DNA of 64,000 bases from Biomphalaria glabrata (lineage: Eukaryota; Mollusca; Gastropoda; Planorbidae), in assembly GCF_947242115.1 (NCBI RefSeq), contig NC_074725.1, positions 9,276,011 to 9,340,010 on the forward strand, read 5' to 3'. This document shows, one piece after another, positions 53,703-63,603 of this stretch; position 1 is the stretch's first letter, and the number at the start of each line of letters is the position of its first letter. The notes under the pieces were generated by a model. It was not told the DNA's origin. It did no database searches and saw nothing but the letters and a program-made list of their open reading frames with translations. Made by a program: the position numbers and the translations under genes.

Positions 53703-55275
53703 ATGAACCTACAAAATATGTGGTTTCGAATCAAAAGTCAAAAGCAACGCGTTTTTCAACTTGTCCTCAAGTTGTATAAGAACAAAAGTGACAGAATCGA
53801 CTGCAACAATTACAGTGGAATCTCCCTCTTAAGTATTGTAGGCAAAGTCTTTGCTCGAGTGATACTTCCCAGGCTACAAAAACTCGCTGATCGGGTCTAT
53901 CCAGAATCACAATGCGGCTTTCGCTCAGGGAGATCCACGAGTGACATGATTTTCTCCATCCGCCAACTTCAGGAAAAGTGCGGAGAACAAAGGATGCCTT
54001 TGTATATTGCGTTCATTGACCTGACAAAAGCCTTAGATCTAGTCAGCAGAGATGGCCTCTTTAAAATTTTACAGATAATAGGCTGTCCACCCAAACTACT
54101 AAATGCAATCGTATCTTTTCAACAGCGGAGTCAAACAAGGATGTGTCCTGGCCCAAACCCTCTTTGGAAAACTATTTTCACTGCTAATCCACAACACGTT
54201 TGACAAATCCACCGAAGGCATCTATCTTCATTCCAGATTTGATAGCAAACTCCTAAATATTGCCAGACTGAGGGCCAAAACTAAAATCAGAACCACCCTC
54301 GTAAGAGATATGTTATTCGCGGATGACGGAGCGGTAGTGGCACACACACAAGAGGAACCTCAGTCACTAATGTCCCTCTTCTCTCAGGCTTGTAAAGAGT
54401 ATGGCTTAACTATCAGCACAAAGAAAACAAATGTTATGGGACCACCTGCTACAGCACCACCCTCCATCCTCATAGACGATAACAAGCTGGACGTAAATGA
54501 ATTATGCTATCTGGGATCAACTATTAAAGCTGACCTATCTCTAGAAGAGGAGATTAAAAAAAAACGCATAGGGAAGGCTGCTAAACTCAGGCCAAGAGTT
54601 TGGGAAAACCAGAAACTCACTACAGTGACCAAAATGGAAGTCTACAAGGCATGCGTTAGGAGTACTCTACTGTATGGTAGTGAATCATGGACCACCAATG
54701 CAAAGGAAGAGAGAAAACTCAACTCATTCCATTTGCGATGTCTCCGTAGGATCTTGAAAATCACATGGAAAGAAAAAGTGTGCAATACTTAGATCCATGC
54801 ACGAACAGGTATCCCCAGCATCTTTACAGCATCTTTACAGCCTTCAGACAACGCCGCTTGCGCTGGCTTGGACATGTTCGCCGGATGGTGGACAATCGCA
54901 TCCCGAAGGTCATCCTCTACGGACAACTCGCGACTGGCCCACCTCCTTTACATAGATGTAATAAAACGGGACCTCAAATAAGTGAACATCAATACTGACC
55001 ATTGGGAAGACATAGCTCTAGACAGTACCAGATGGAGAGAGACAGTAACCAAGAAAGCTATGGACAGTGAAGAACATGGGTCTCAGCTCAGGAAGAAAAA
55101 CGTACAATACGAAAAATGGCCAGCAACTCTACCACCGAAACAAAAGCCACCCTAACCTGCGTTATCTGTGGACGGGAGTGTCTCTCCAAAATAGGGCTCC
55201 ACAGCCACATGAGGAAGTGTGCGAGATGAACCTTAGTCGTTCTACGACTGAAGGAGGACAACTATAATAATAAAC
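53703..55275 (+). mobile_element. LINE, 5'-truncated, with RT core and C-terminal C2H2 finger
   Basis: In order: NNYSGISLLSIVGKVFARV, CGFRSGRSTSDMIFSIRQL, GVKQGCVLAQTLFGKLFSLL, MLFADDGAVVAH (FADD box), YLGSTIKADLSLEEEI, STLLYGSESWTT, LRWLGHVRRM, then TCVICGRECLSKIGLHSHM. This is a non-LTR reverse transcriptase with a finger-ended tail. The endonuclease and the first reverse transcriptase blocks are missing; about 30 codons are deleted near 54,115, and later frame breaks (near 54,790, 54,960 and 55,140) make it inactive. The clade is undecided. Confidence 0.82.
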
Positions 55276-55670
55276 GCACTTTATAAACATAAAATAAAAT
55301 GTAATTTATATATATATTTACTGCAGTCACTGAGGCCCGAACCATTCAATGCTTCAACTTATCTCCTCAACCCCCAATCTACATTGTTACCTTACTAGAA
55401 CCATCTAACTATTTGTAGCACGTATAGAAACTTTCCGATGTCGTCTTTGTTTTAAAATAACTTGTAAACAATTGGTCAAACTGCGGTCTTGCTGTGCAAT
55501 CACTTTATGTTCTTGAAATACACCAGCGACAAACTATTAGTTTATTTTTTTAAACCATGACCTTGACCCGTACATTACGTGACACTATGACCTTTTTTAA
55601 AAGACTGATGAAAATATTTATTTTTTTATCGCTAGAGTAGCAATACATTTTATAGAATCGTCCTTCTATT

Positions 55671-55704
<34 letters not shown>

Positions 55705-56040
55705 TTTAATATTAACATATATGTTTGTGTCTCTCCTGCTCTCTTTTGATGATGAGGCACTAGTAGGTGTGTGCATTGAGCACATTACGTCTGCCCGACC
55801 TTGCACCTGCTCCCACAAGGAGACCAGACCAAAACTACAAAGCATGGATTAGTTTTCACTTTTCACTGCCATTTCACCAAAACAATGACAACATGGTACT
55901 TCATAGTGAGTCCATATTTCATTTCAAACATTTATGTCTACACACTAATTCTAAACACAGCTAAACAAAACACAAATATTAAAAGACCAATTCAGTTTTA
56001 TTGCATTTGTACAAAAACATTATATTTATACATGAATAGC
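55276..56040. other. AT-rich spacer
   Basis: A TA microsatellite lies at 55,673-55,702; nothing else supported. Confidence 0.45.
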
Positions 56041-56044
56041 TCGA

Positions 56045-56133
56045 TGTGTGTTGAATAAAAAGTCAAGTAGCTAGAATACATAAAACACTAGATCATAGCT
56101 TACAAATAGAAAAAACGAAACCTTATAAAATAC
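56045..56133 (+). mobile_element. LINE tail, left of the LTR element
   Basis: The plus strand reads VARIHKTLDHSLQIEKTKPY, homologous to VAIIHKTLNNNLQIQ in the copy at 41.2 kb. The LINE continues on the far side of the LTR element at 62,188. Confidence 0.65.
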
Positions 56134-56748
56134 TGTTACGAATGAACAGTGACAGGTAGAGGTCACTATGTGTGACCCCGGCGAGATGACACAGCACCGA
56201 GTGTTATCTGGAATCTATGCATGTAAACAAAGACAGAATGGGACGTGCCTCACGTGTTGTTCCAGAGGACGAACAGATTTACGAAGGGGGGGCATTGTGA
56301 CAAATGAACAGTGACAGTTAGAGGTCACTACGTGTGACCTCGGCGAGATGACACTGCAGCAGGCATCCTCTGGTATCGACATGTATAAACAACAACAGGA
56401 TGTGATGTTTCCTCCCATGTTGTTCCAGAGGGTACTAGCAGTGTTTTTGCAACAATAGACAAGCGATTAGGGACTCTTTATAAACCAGAGATGTTCATGT
56501 GAAAGGAGTCAGTACAGTCGTCGATACTGTTCTCTACTGTGCGAGACAGTAGAAGAGAGTGGACTTGAGCCGTTACAGTCGATACAGTCGATGTAAGACG
56601 TATACGCTACATGTTACAGTGACAAATTGTTATAGTTATAATTCAATAAAGTTATTTAAAGCTGAAAGTTGAGTCGTCAAGTTCTTTGCAGTGTTTCTTT
56701 TATTTGTGTGCCTAGTACATTTAGCCAGAAAATCAGAAATACGTAACA
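56134..56748 (+). repeat. 5' LTR, 615 bp, with internal duplication
   Basis: Begins TGTTACGAATGAAC and ends ATACGTAACA. The first about 160 bp is followed by a diverged second copy starting near 56,296. The join resembles the element's own purine tract plus LTR start. AATAAAG near 56,646 is a plausible polyadenylation signal. Confidence 0.88.
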
Positions 56749-56750
56749 AT

Positions 56751-56768
56751 TGGTGTCAGAAGTGGGAT
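56751..56768 (+). other. Primer binding site, tRNA-Leu type
   Basis: TGGTGTCAGAAGTGGGAT, two bases after the LTR, is complementary to the 3' end expected for a tRNA-Leu (CAA-type ends ATCCCACTTCTGACACCA). Confidence 0.65.
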
Positions 56769-56782
56769 GTTTTCTGGCTGAA

Positions 56783-57949
56783 ATGTCTTCGAGGAAACTA
56801 CTTAACCAGCTGTTGGTCAAAGAATTAAGGCAAGAACTTCGTGAGAGAGGTCTGCAGCTCAATGGTAACAAAGAAACACTAACAGAACGCCTAAGACAGG
56901 CCCTTATTGAGGAAGATCAAGATCCAGATGAATACATATTTGAATTAAACCCAGATATGACAGAGATCCTGAGTAACATGCAGGGCCAGATGGACTTAAT
57001 GAAGGAGAGCCTCAAGAAAATAAACGCCATGAATGAAAAAGTAAATGAACAGATGAGCTCTATGAACGAGAAGATTGACCAGAGAGTCAACACTGTGGAA
57101 AAAGAAATGGAAGAGATAAGGACTCATGTCCAAGAACAACTGAGTAAGGAACAGGGTACTAGAACAAAAACATTAGTGCCCGAAATCTCTGGGAAGATAA
57201 AGCCGCCTGTGTTTGATGGATCCATCTCATGGACTGTTTACAAAAGACAGTTTGAGGCAGCGGCCAAGGTTAATAACTGGAACACTGAAGAAGTGAAAGC
57301 GACTGCTCTGGTGTTAGCTTTAAGAGGGAAGGCAGCAGAACTGCTTCAGTCAATAACAAATCAACAAGATTACGCTGCCATTGTTAAGGCTATGGAGCTC
57401 CGTTACGGAGACGAACATTTACAAGAAGTTTATAGAGTTCAGTTGAAAACCCGACAACAACGCTCCGGTGAAACCTTGCAAGAGCTAGAGGCGGACATAG
57501 AACGTCTTGCTCATTTGGCATATCCAACAGCAGCACAAGACTTTCTGGACGTCATTATCACTGATGCATTCATTGATGCTATTCGAGATCCAGAACTGAA
57601 GAAGGCAATAAGAATCAGTGGTAAGCGCAAATCCAGCGAAGCTCTGGTCTACGCCCTCTCCTATGAAGCCGCCAAAGACGCCTCTAAGAATATCCATCAT
57701 GGGCGTATGCTGGAAGTCCAAGAAGAAGATCTTACACAACTTCTCAGAAGGGTAACTGAAGTGCTAGAAGAACGCAGACCAAATAAGAAGCAAGAAGGAC
57801 AGAATAGAACCAGTGTACGTTGTTGGAATTGTGGAGAACCTGGCCATCTACAAAGGAACTGCACGAGAAGATTTCCCCGACAAACAGAGTATCAGCACAG
57901 ACCGGAGACAGATGCAAGGTCAGGTGCTCATGTCTACCAGGGAAACTAA
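56783..57949 (+). CDS. Gag of the Ty3-like element
   Basis: The first Met gives MSSRKLLNQLLVKELRQELR, a SAP-like helix-extended-helix start (about residues 5-40). It is followed by a coiled-coil-like Met/Lys/Glu-rich stretch, a capsid-type region and one CCHC knuckle, CWNCGEPGHLQRNC, near the end. The SAP-like start suggests nucleic-acid binding at both ends of Gag. Part of a fossil-class element. Confidence 0.85.
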   Translation: MSSRKLLNQLLVKELRQELRERGLQLNGNKETLTERLRQALIEEDQDPDEYIFELNPDMTEILSNMQGQMDLMKESLKKINAMNEKVNEQMSSMNEKIDQRVNTVEKEMEEIRTHVQEQLSKEQGTRTKTLVPEISGKIKPPVFDGSISWTVYKRQFEAAAKVNNWNTEEVKATALVLALRGKAAELLQSITNQQDYAAIVKAMELRYGDEHLQEVYRVQLKTRQQRSGETLQELEADIERLAHLAYPTAAQDFLDVIITDAFIDAIRDPELKKAIRISGKRKSSEALVYALSYEAAKDASKNIHHGRMLEVQEEDLTQLLRRVTEVLEERRPNKKQEGQNRTSVRCWNCGEPGHLQRNCTRRFPRQTEYQHRPETDARSGAHVYQGN

Positions 57950-58734
57950 CTTTCGCCGGTTTTATGGGGCAAAAATCGGCGATCAAGAACATGACAGCCC
58001 CTGCAACTATAATTCCAGTCGCTGTGTTAGGGAAGAATAAAAGTCTGTACATCAATGGTAGAATTGGATCTCGAAATTACCGTTTTCTTCTAGATACTGG
58101 TGCCTCACGTTCAGTCATTCGTCCAGACATTGTCAAAAAGAACGAAATCAAGAGAGTGAACTCTTACTCCTTGAAGACGGCCAGTGGAGAGATGATGCCT
58201 ATACATGGACTGACAAATATAAACTTTGAGCTCGGGCATCAGTCATTTATACATGAATTTCTGATCGCTAACATTACAGATGACTGTATTATTGGGCTCG
58301 ATTTTATGCAGAAATGTGAATTCTCTCTGAACATCGGAGGTGGTACTTTGAAATGTGGTGATGTTGAGATTCCCTTGCTCGGGGATGAAGATGAAGAGAA
58401 TGGTCAAATAAAAAGAATCCTTTTAACAGAAGATACAAGTTTGCCAGCTCAGTCTGAAGCTATTATCTGGGGAAAGTTAGAGCATGGTCAAACTGCAACG
58501 ATGACGGCGATAGTGGAAGGCATTGAAAATGACAACAGCGGAATGGCAGTAGGAAAAACATTGGTCCTTGTCGGAAAAGATCAAAAGGTGCCTGTCAGAA
58601 TCATGAACCTCGGCCTACAGGAGAGACATCTAGAGAAAGACAGACCCATCGCAATATGTAATACTCTTGACCTGATCAGAAACTGTAATAATGATATCAC
58701 GATCGTTAATTCCACCAAACCTTTCAATCCATAA
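57820..58734 (+). CDS. Protease region of the Ty3-like element
   Basis: Open frame overlapping the end of gag. The aspartic protease motif FLLDTGASRSVI lies about residues 89-100, with the later IIGLDFMQKCEF as the second conserved block. The first about 50 residues are shared DNA with gag, so the true start of the product is uncertain. Confidence 0.8.
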   Translation: MLELWRTWPSTKELHEKISPTNRVSAQTGDRCKVRCSCLPGKLTFAGFMGQKSAIKNMTAPATIIPVAVLGKNKSLYINGRIGSRNYRFLLDTGASRSVIRPDIVKKNEIKRVNSYSLKTASGEMMPIHGLTNINFELGHQSFIHEFLIANITDDCIIGLDFMQKCEFSLNIGGGTLKCGDVEIPLLGDEDEENGQIKRILLTEDTSLPAQSEAIIWGKLEHGQTATMTAIVEGIENDNSGMAVGKTLVLVGKDQKVPVRIMNLGLQERHLEKDRPIAICNTLDLIRNCNNDITIVNSTKPFNP

Positions 58735-58755
58735 ATTACCAAGCTCCTGACAGAA

Positions 58756-61560
58756 ATGAAAGTGAATTTATCAGATGAGCAGTACAGCAAAGCGGAACAG
58801 TTGATCATTGAGTTTGAAGATATTCTGCCATCTGATGAAACAGACTGCGGACGGACAAACATGGTACAACATCGAATAGACACTGGAAACACCAGACCGA
58901 TTCGACAGCCACCACGTCGCTTGCCGCTAGCAAAGCAACAAGAAGCTATGGACATGATAGAGGGCATGACGCAGCAAGGAATCATTGAGCCCTCAAATAG
59001 TCCTTGGTGTTCGCCTATTGTCTTAGTAAAGAAGAAGGATGGATCTATGCGATTTTGTGTAGATTACAGAGCTCTGAATGAAGTCACACATAAAGATAGT
59101 TATCCACTTCCTAGAATCGACGATACTTTGGACACGCTTGCAGGGTCCCAGGTATTTTCTACTCTCGACCTAAAGAGTGGGTATTGGCAAGTTGAAATGC
59201 ATCCCAATGATAGAGAGAAAACCGCCTTCTCTGCTGGCAATGGCCTCTGGCAATTTACTGTGATGCCATTCGGTCTCTGCAACGCACCAGCCACCTTTGA
59301 ACGATTGATGGAGAGGGTTTTACGAGGACTTCATTGGACTACATGCCTTGTTTACCTTGATGACATTATTGTCATTGGCAAAACGTTTGAAGATCACCTT
59401 GCAAATCTGAAGGAAGTATTTCAACGGATAAGAAGTGCGGGAATGAGACTCAGCCCAAAGAAGTGTTCCTTATTCAGGAAAAACGTTAAGTACCTTGGTC
59501 ACATTGTGTCAAATGACGGAGTCAGCACTGACCCTGACAAAGTTGAGGCAGTGAAACGATGGCCTACGCCAAGTAATATCCATGAGCTGAGAAGTTTCTT
59601 GGGACTCTGTACATACTACCGACGTTTTGTGCCAAATTTCTCAAACATCTGTAAGGTCCTTCATCAACTGACAGAGCAAAAGAGGCCATTTATTTGGACA
59701 TCTGAATGTCAAGAAGCTTTCGAGAGGCTGAAAAACACACTATCCTCATCACCAGTATTGGCCTACCCCATTCCAGGGAAGACATTCATACTCGACACAG
59801 ATGCAAGCAACACTGGAATAGGCGCAGTCTTGTCCCAAAAGGTGGATGAAACTGAACGAGTCATCGCATACTTCAGTCGAAGCCTATCGAGAGCTGAAAG
59901 GAACTACTGTGTGACGAGACGTGAATTGCTGGCTGCTGTGGATGCAATAAAACATTTCCACAAGTACCTATACGGGCAGAAATTTATCTTAAGGTCAGAT
60001 CACGCAGCTCTGCAATGGTTGCTTTCATTTAAGAGCCCTGAAGGTCAGGTGGCAAGGTGGATCGAACGTCTTCAAACCTATGAATTTGAAACTAAGCACC
60101 GAAAAGGGCAAGTTCACCAGAATGCTGATGCACTGTCTCGACGACCCTGCAAAGCAGAATGTAAGCACTGCAAGAAGGCTGAGGAAAAGGAGGTAGCTGT
60201 CAATTGTCTTCGGCTCGGAGTAGATGTTTCCGGACCCTGGTGTGATAAAAGGATTCGAGAGGACCAAATGCAAGATGAAGATCTGGCTCCCATTCTTCTA
60301 TGGAAAGAAGATGGACAACGGCCAGATTGGAAAGACATCTCTGAGAAGGGGGTAGCCACCAAGGCGTACTGGGCTCAGTGGGACTCGCTGACGTTGGTCA
60401 ATGGTGTCATCAAAAGAGTTTGGGAATCTGCTGATGGAACATCCAATCGCCTTCAGCTGATGTTACCGAAGGTGAGAGTTGCTGAAGTACTGAAAGAGAT
60501 GCATAATGGCGCTAGCGGATCTCATCTTGGTGTCAATAAGACTCTGGAAAAAGTTCGTCAGCGGTTCTACTGGTTCAGATATAGAGAGGATGTAGAGGAA
60601 TGGTGTCGAAGGTGCGACATATGTGCGGCAGCAAAAGGCCCTCGACGCAAAACTAGGGGTCTTTTGCAACAGTATAATGTTGGTGTTCCATTCGAAAGGA
60701 TCGCAATAGATGTAGCAGGCCCATTTCCTGAAACCGAGAAAGGAAACAAATACATCTTGGTAGTCATGGACTATTTCAGCAAATGGCCAGAAGCTTATGC
60801 CATACCAAATCAAGAAGCTATCACAGTGGCCGAAACACTCGTGGATAACTGGATCAGTCGCTTTGGTGTACCTAATGAGTTGCACTCTGACCAGGGCAGG
60901 AACTTCGAGTCCAAAGTTTTCCAGGAGATGTGCAAGACACTTGGCATCGAAAAGACTCACACGACAGCTCTCCATCCGCAATCTGATGGAATGGTGGAGC
61001 GATTCAACAGAACCCTAGAACAACATCTGTCTAAGGTTACTGATGACCGACAAGACCACTGGGACACCCATATCCCCATGTTCCTCATGTCATACAGAGG
61101 ATCCGTTCATAGCACCACAGGATATACCCCAGCGAAGATGTTATTTGGTCGTGAGCTTCGTCTACCATGTGACCTGTTATTTGGGATTCCGAGAGATACG
61201 CCAGTGTCTTCAACTGAATATGTCACCAATCTCCGAAGACGATTGGAGAATGCTCATGTATTGGCCCGCAGAAACATCAAGACCAACAGTGACCTGATGA
61301 AAACGAGGTATGACAAACGGGCCAATACGTCGGGGTTCCATGAGAATGATCTAGTGTGGCTCTATAACCCACAGAGACGAAAAGGCAGATCCCCGAAACT
61401 CCAAAGAGACTGGGAAGGTCCATACCGTGTCGTAAAAAGAATAAACGACGTGGTCTACCGGATACAGAAAAGTCCACGGTCCAAGCTGAAGGTTGTCCAC
61501 GTTGACCGACTCCATCAGTACCGTGGTGAAATAGAATCTGTTCGGGACGAACAGATCTAA
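58756..61560 (+). CDS. Pol: reverse transcriptase, RNase H, integrase
   Basis: 934 residues. Reverse transcriptase has CVDYRALNEV (about 101), FGLCNAPATFERLM (about 172) and YLDDIIVIG (200-208). RNase H starts near TFILDTDASNTGIGAVL. Integrase has an HHCC finger (HLGVNKTLEK ... CRRCDICAAA) and the D,D-35-E core with HSDQGRNFES and HPQSDGMVERFNRTLEQHL. The tail WEGPYRVVKRINDVVYRI is GPY/F-like. Nearest known types by style are the 412/mdg1-like Ty3 elements, a low-confidence placement. Confidence 0.9.
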   Translation: MKVNLSDEQYSKAEQLIIEFEDILPSDETDCGRTNMVQHRIDTGNTRPIRQPPRRLPLAKQQEAMDMIEGMTQQGIIEPSNSPWCSPIVLVKKKDGSMRFCVDYRALNEVTHKDSYPLPRIDDTLDTLAGSQVFSTLDLKSGYWQVEMHPNDREKTAFSAGNGLWQFTVMPFGLCNAPATFERLMERVLRGLHWTTCLVYLDDIIVIGKTFEDHLANLKEVFQRIRSAGMRLSPKKCSLFRKNVKYLGHIVSNDGVSTDPDKVEAVKRWPTPSNIHELRSFLGLCTYYRRFVPNFSNICKVLHQLTEQKRPFIWTSECQEAFERLKNTLSSSPVLAYPIPGKTFILDTDASNTGIGAVLSQKVDETERVIAYFSRSLSRAERNYCVTRRELLAAVDAIKHFHKYLYGQKFILRSDHAALQWLLSFKSPEGQVARWIERLQTYEFETKHRKGQVHQNADALSRRPCKAECKHCKKAEEKEVAVNCLRLGVDVSGPWCDKRIREDQMQDEDLAPILLWKEDGQRPDWKDISEKGVATKAYWAQWDSLTLVNGVIKRVWESADGTSNRLQLMLPKVRVAEVLKEMHNGASGSHLGVNKTLEKVRQRFYWFRYREDVEEWCRRCDICAAAKGPRRKTRGLLQQYNVGVPFERIAIDVAGPFPETEKGNKYILVVMDYFSKWPEAYAIPNQEAITVAETLVDNWISRFGVPNELHSDQGRNFESKVFQEMCKTLGIEKTHTTALHPQSDGMVERFNRTLEQHLSKVTDDRQDHWDTHIPMFLMSYRGSVHSTTGYTPAKMLFGRELRLPCDLLFGIPRDTPVSSTEYVTNLRRRLENAHVLARRNIKTNSDLMKTRYDKRANTSGFHENDLVWLYNPQRRKGRSPKLQRDWEGPYRVVKRINDVVYRIQKSPRSKLKVVHVDRLHQYRGEIESVRDEQI

Positions 61561-61571
61561 GAAGGGGGCAG
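61558..61571 (+). other. Polypurine tract
   Basis: TAAGAAGGGGGCAG directly before the 3' LTR, the usual position of the plus-strand primer. Confidence 0.75.
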
Positions 61572-62187
61572 TGTTACGAATGAACAGTGACAGGTAGAGG
61601 TCACTATGTGTGACCCCGGCGAGATGACACAGCACCGAGTGTTATCTGGAATCTATGCATGTAAACAAAGACAGGATGGGACGTGCCTCACGTGTTGTTC
61701 CAGAGGACGAACAGATTTACGAAGGGGGGGGCATTGTGACAAATGAACAGTGACAGTTAGAGGTCACTACGTGTGACCTCGGCGAGATGACACTGCAGCA
61801 GGCATCCTCTGGTATCGACATGTATAAACAACAACAGGATGTGATGTTTCCTCCCATGTTGTTCCAGAGGGTACTAGCAGTGTTTTTGCAACAATAGACA
61901 AGCGATTAGGGACTCTTTATAAACCAGAGATGTTCATGTGAAAGGAGTCAGTACAGTCGTCGATACTGTTCTCTACTGTGCGAGACAGTAGAAGAGAGTG
62001 GACTTGAGCCGTTACAGTCGATACAGTCGATGTAAGACGTATACGCTACATGTTACAGTGACAAATTGTTATAGTTATAATTCAATAAAGTTATTTAAAG
62101 CTGAAAGTTGAGTCGTCAAGTTCTTTGCAGTGTTTCTTTTATTTGTGTGCCTAGTACATTTAGCCAGAAAATCAGAAATACGTAACA
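61572..62187 (+). repeat. 3' LTR, 616 bp
   Basis: Nearly identical to the 5' LTR, including the internal duplication. Followed by ATAC, the second half of the target duplication. Confidence 0.88.
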
Positions 62188-62405
62188 ATACTTAGAAATA
62201 CACAAGGATAGAGGCACACTAGAACAAATTCGTACAAGTACTTCTTCTTTCCTAGTGCCTATAGAGAATAGAATGGGTTGCCTGAATCAGCCAGGAAAAC
62301 CAACGACTTAGCAGAGTTTAAATCACTTTAATATACATGACTAGATTGACACATGGAATGCGTAGGACATAGTTATCTTCTTTAAGTAACGTCTGTAATA
62401 TATAA
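62188..62405 (+). mobile_element. LINE 3' tail, right of the LTR element
   Basis: LEIHKDRGTLEQIRTSTSSF, then ending in the family 3' UTR GTAACGTCTGTAATATATAA. It completes the LINE fragment at 56,045 once the LTR element and one ATAC are left out. Confidence 0.7.
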
Positions 62406-62457
62406 GATTTGATTTATACATCTCTCTTCCTTTTTTTAATATCTTTTTTCTCTTTGT

Positions 62458-62459
<2 letters not shown>

Positions 62460-62505
<46 letters not shown>

Positions 62506-62510
62506 TCTCT
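62460..62510. repeat. CT microsatellite
   Basis: A CT run with one interruption. The minus-strand Arg/Glu open frame over it is an artefact. Confidence 0.9.
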
Positions 62511-62519
62511 CATTCACAA

Positions 62520-63328
62520 ACAAAATGTAACATTAGTACCCGTACATACAGCAATAACATAAGCATTTCTTTACAGAATTTTTAAATATAATTCTTATCA
62601 TCATTCGGCATTTGATATAAGATTTATTTTTCAGTATTTGGTTCTCAGTTTAATCAGAAACCTGTTTTTTTTTCTTTTGTTCTTATTTTAAATCAATTTT
62701 TTTTAATTTTGAAAGATTTTGAGACGTTTTACTATATCCTGTTGCGTGAAATCAAAGTTTTGAAACACAAAAAGTATGTGACCATCGAACCACTTTCGTT
62801 AGAGTCATTCCCTAACAGATTTAAATACTAACTAACTTTTGTCTTACTTATCAGACAAGCTTCTAGAGTGCTCATATAATCAACAATATAGAAACAAAAG
62901 TTCATCTCTAAAGTGATTTGATGGTAAATATGAGATTACAAAAACGCTTTGTAGGACACATAAGCTTGAAATTGTAAGTCAATAAATGTATTTCTGAGTT
63001 AAATGCTGTACACACGTCAACATTTCATGTTTTTGTCTAAGCTTCTTATCGTGTTATTTAGTTCTTGTATGAGCTGACCTATTTTCATGACCTATTTTGT
63101 TGACCTACTTGAACTACTTCGTTGAACTTCTTTGCTGATCTACTTTGTTGACATACTTTATTGACCTACTCTGTCGACCTACTTTGTTATGCAAGAATAA
63201 CAAATTCAACACCGAGATTGAAAGGAAGTTACGTAACTGTCTTACAGTTCAATATTTTGTACTGCTGCTGTGATGTCGACTCATGGATATGAGACTCCGT
63301 CTTTTACGTCATCTGTCTTCTACTTAGC
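62520..63328. other. Spacer with a loose 15-16-bp tandem
   Basis: Near 63,065-63,190 a degenerate tandem of TTTGTTGACCTACTT type occurs, about seven copies. Nothing else recognised. Confidence 0.5.
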
Positions 63329-63603
63329 CTGTAATTTACCCGATTGAGAACCTCGCAATCCTTTGAGGTGATTGATTTACAAATTTTAGCTGTTTCAGGA
63401 ACGACATGCATCTGTTGCTCGTAGTCAGCCACGTCGATTGAGGCCCCGTTGACGCGATAGTTCCAAAAGATGCCTGTTAACAAGATAAATGTTCCCGGTG
63501 GCAATTGAGTCTCCAAATCACTCAACCAGGACCCTTGGCCGAAAAAAAGCATCGCAAACACGTTTGGGTGAATGTGTATTGCCGCCTGCAAGCCGTCATT
63601 GTC
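63329..63603 (-). CDS. Paralogous exon of the MYND-like gene (partial gene)
   Basis: The acceptor AAATTACAG is followed in phase 0 by DNDGLQAAIHIHPNVF, then LPPGTFILLTGIFWNYRVN and SKDCEVLNRVNYR. It aligns along its length with coding exon 4 at 47.6-47.9 kb (shared D-DG, HP, LPPGTF-LL, W-N--VN-AS, QQ--V-P-T, SIT-KD-E--NRV). The matching 3' end would be AG|GC, a GC-AG donor in the same phase 2. A conventional donor, CGG|GTAAAT, lies ten bases earlier but changes the phase. No other exon of this copy was found in the window; exons coding for its N-terminus would lie beyond 64,000. Confidence 0.6.

Larger units (their letters stand above)
56134..62187 (+). mobile_element. Ty3-like LTR retrotransposon, looks whole and very young
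   Basis: Fossil-class element of 6.05 kb. The LTRs are 615 and 616 bp and differ by about one substitution and one indel; TG...CA ends; 4-bp direct repeat ATAC on both sides. Parts in order: LTR, tRNA-Leu-type primer site, Gag with SAP-like start and CCHC knuckle, protease, reverse transcriptase, RNase H, integrase with a GPY/F-type end, purine tract, LTR. No envelope and no chromodomain seen. The coding parts lie in three open frames with no obvious damage; elements of this family commonly use frameshift or read-through between them. It is inserted in an old LINE tail. Confidence 0.92.

Noticed and set aside
57485-61635. Minus-strand open frames inside the LTR element
   Set aside because: Shadows of gag and pol.
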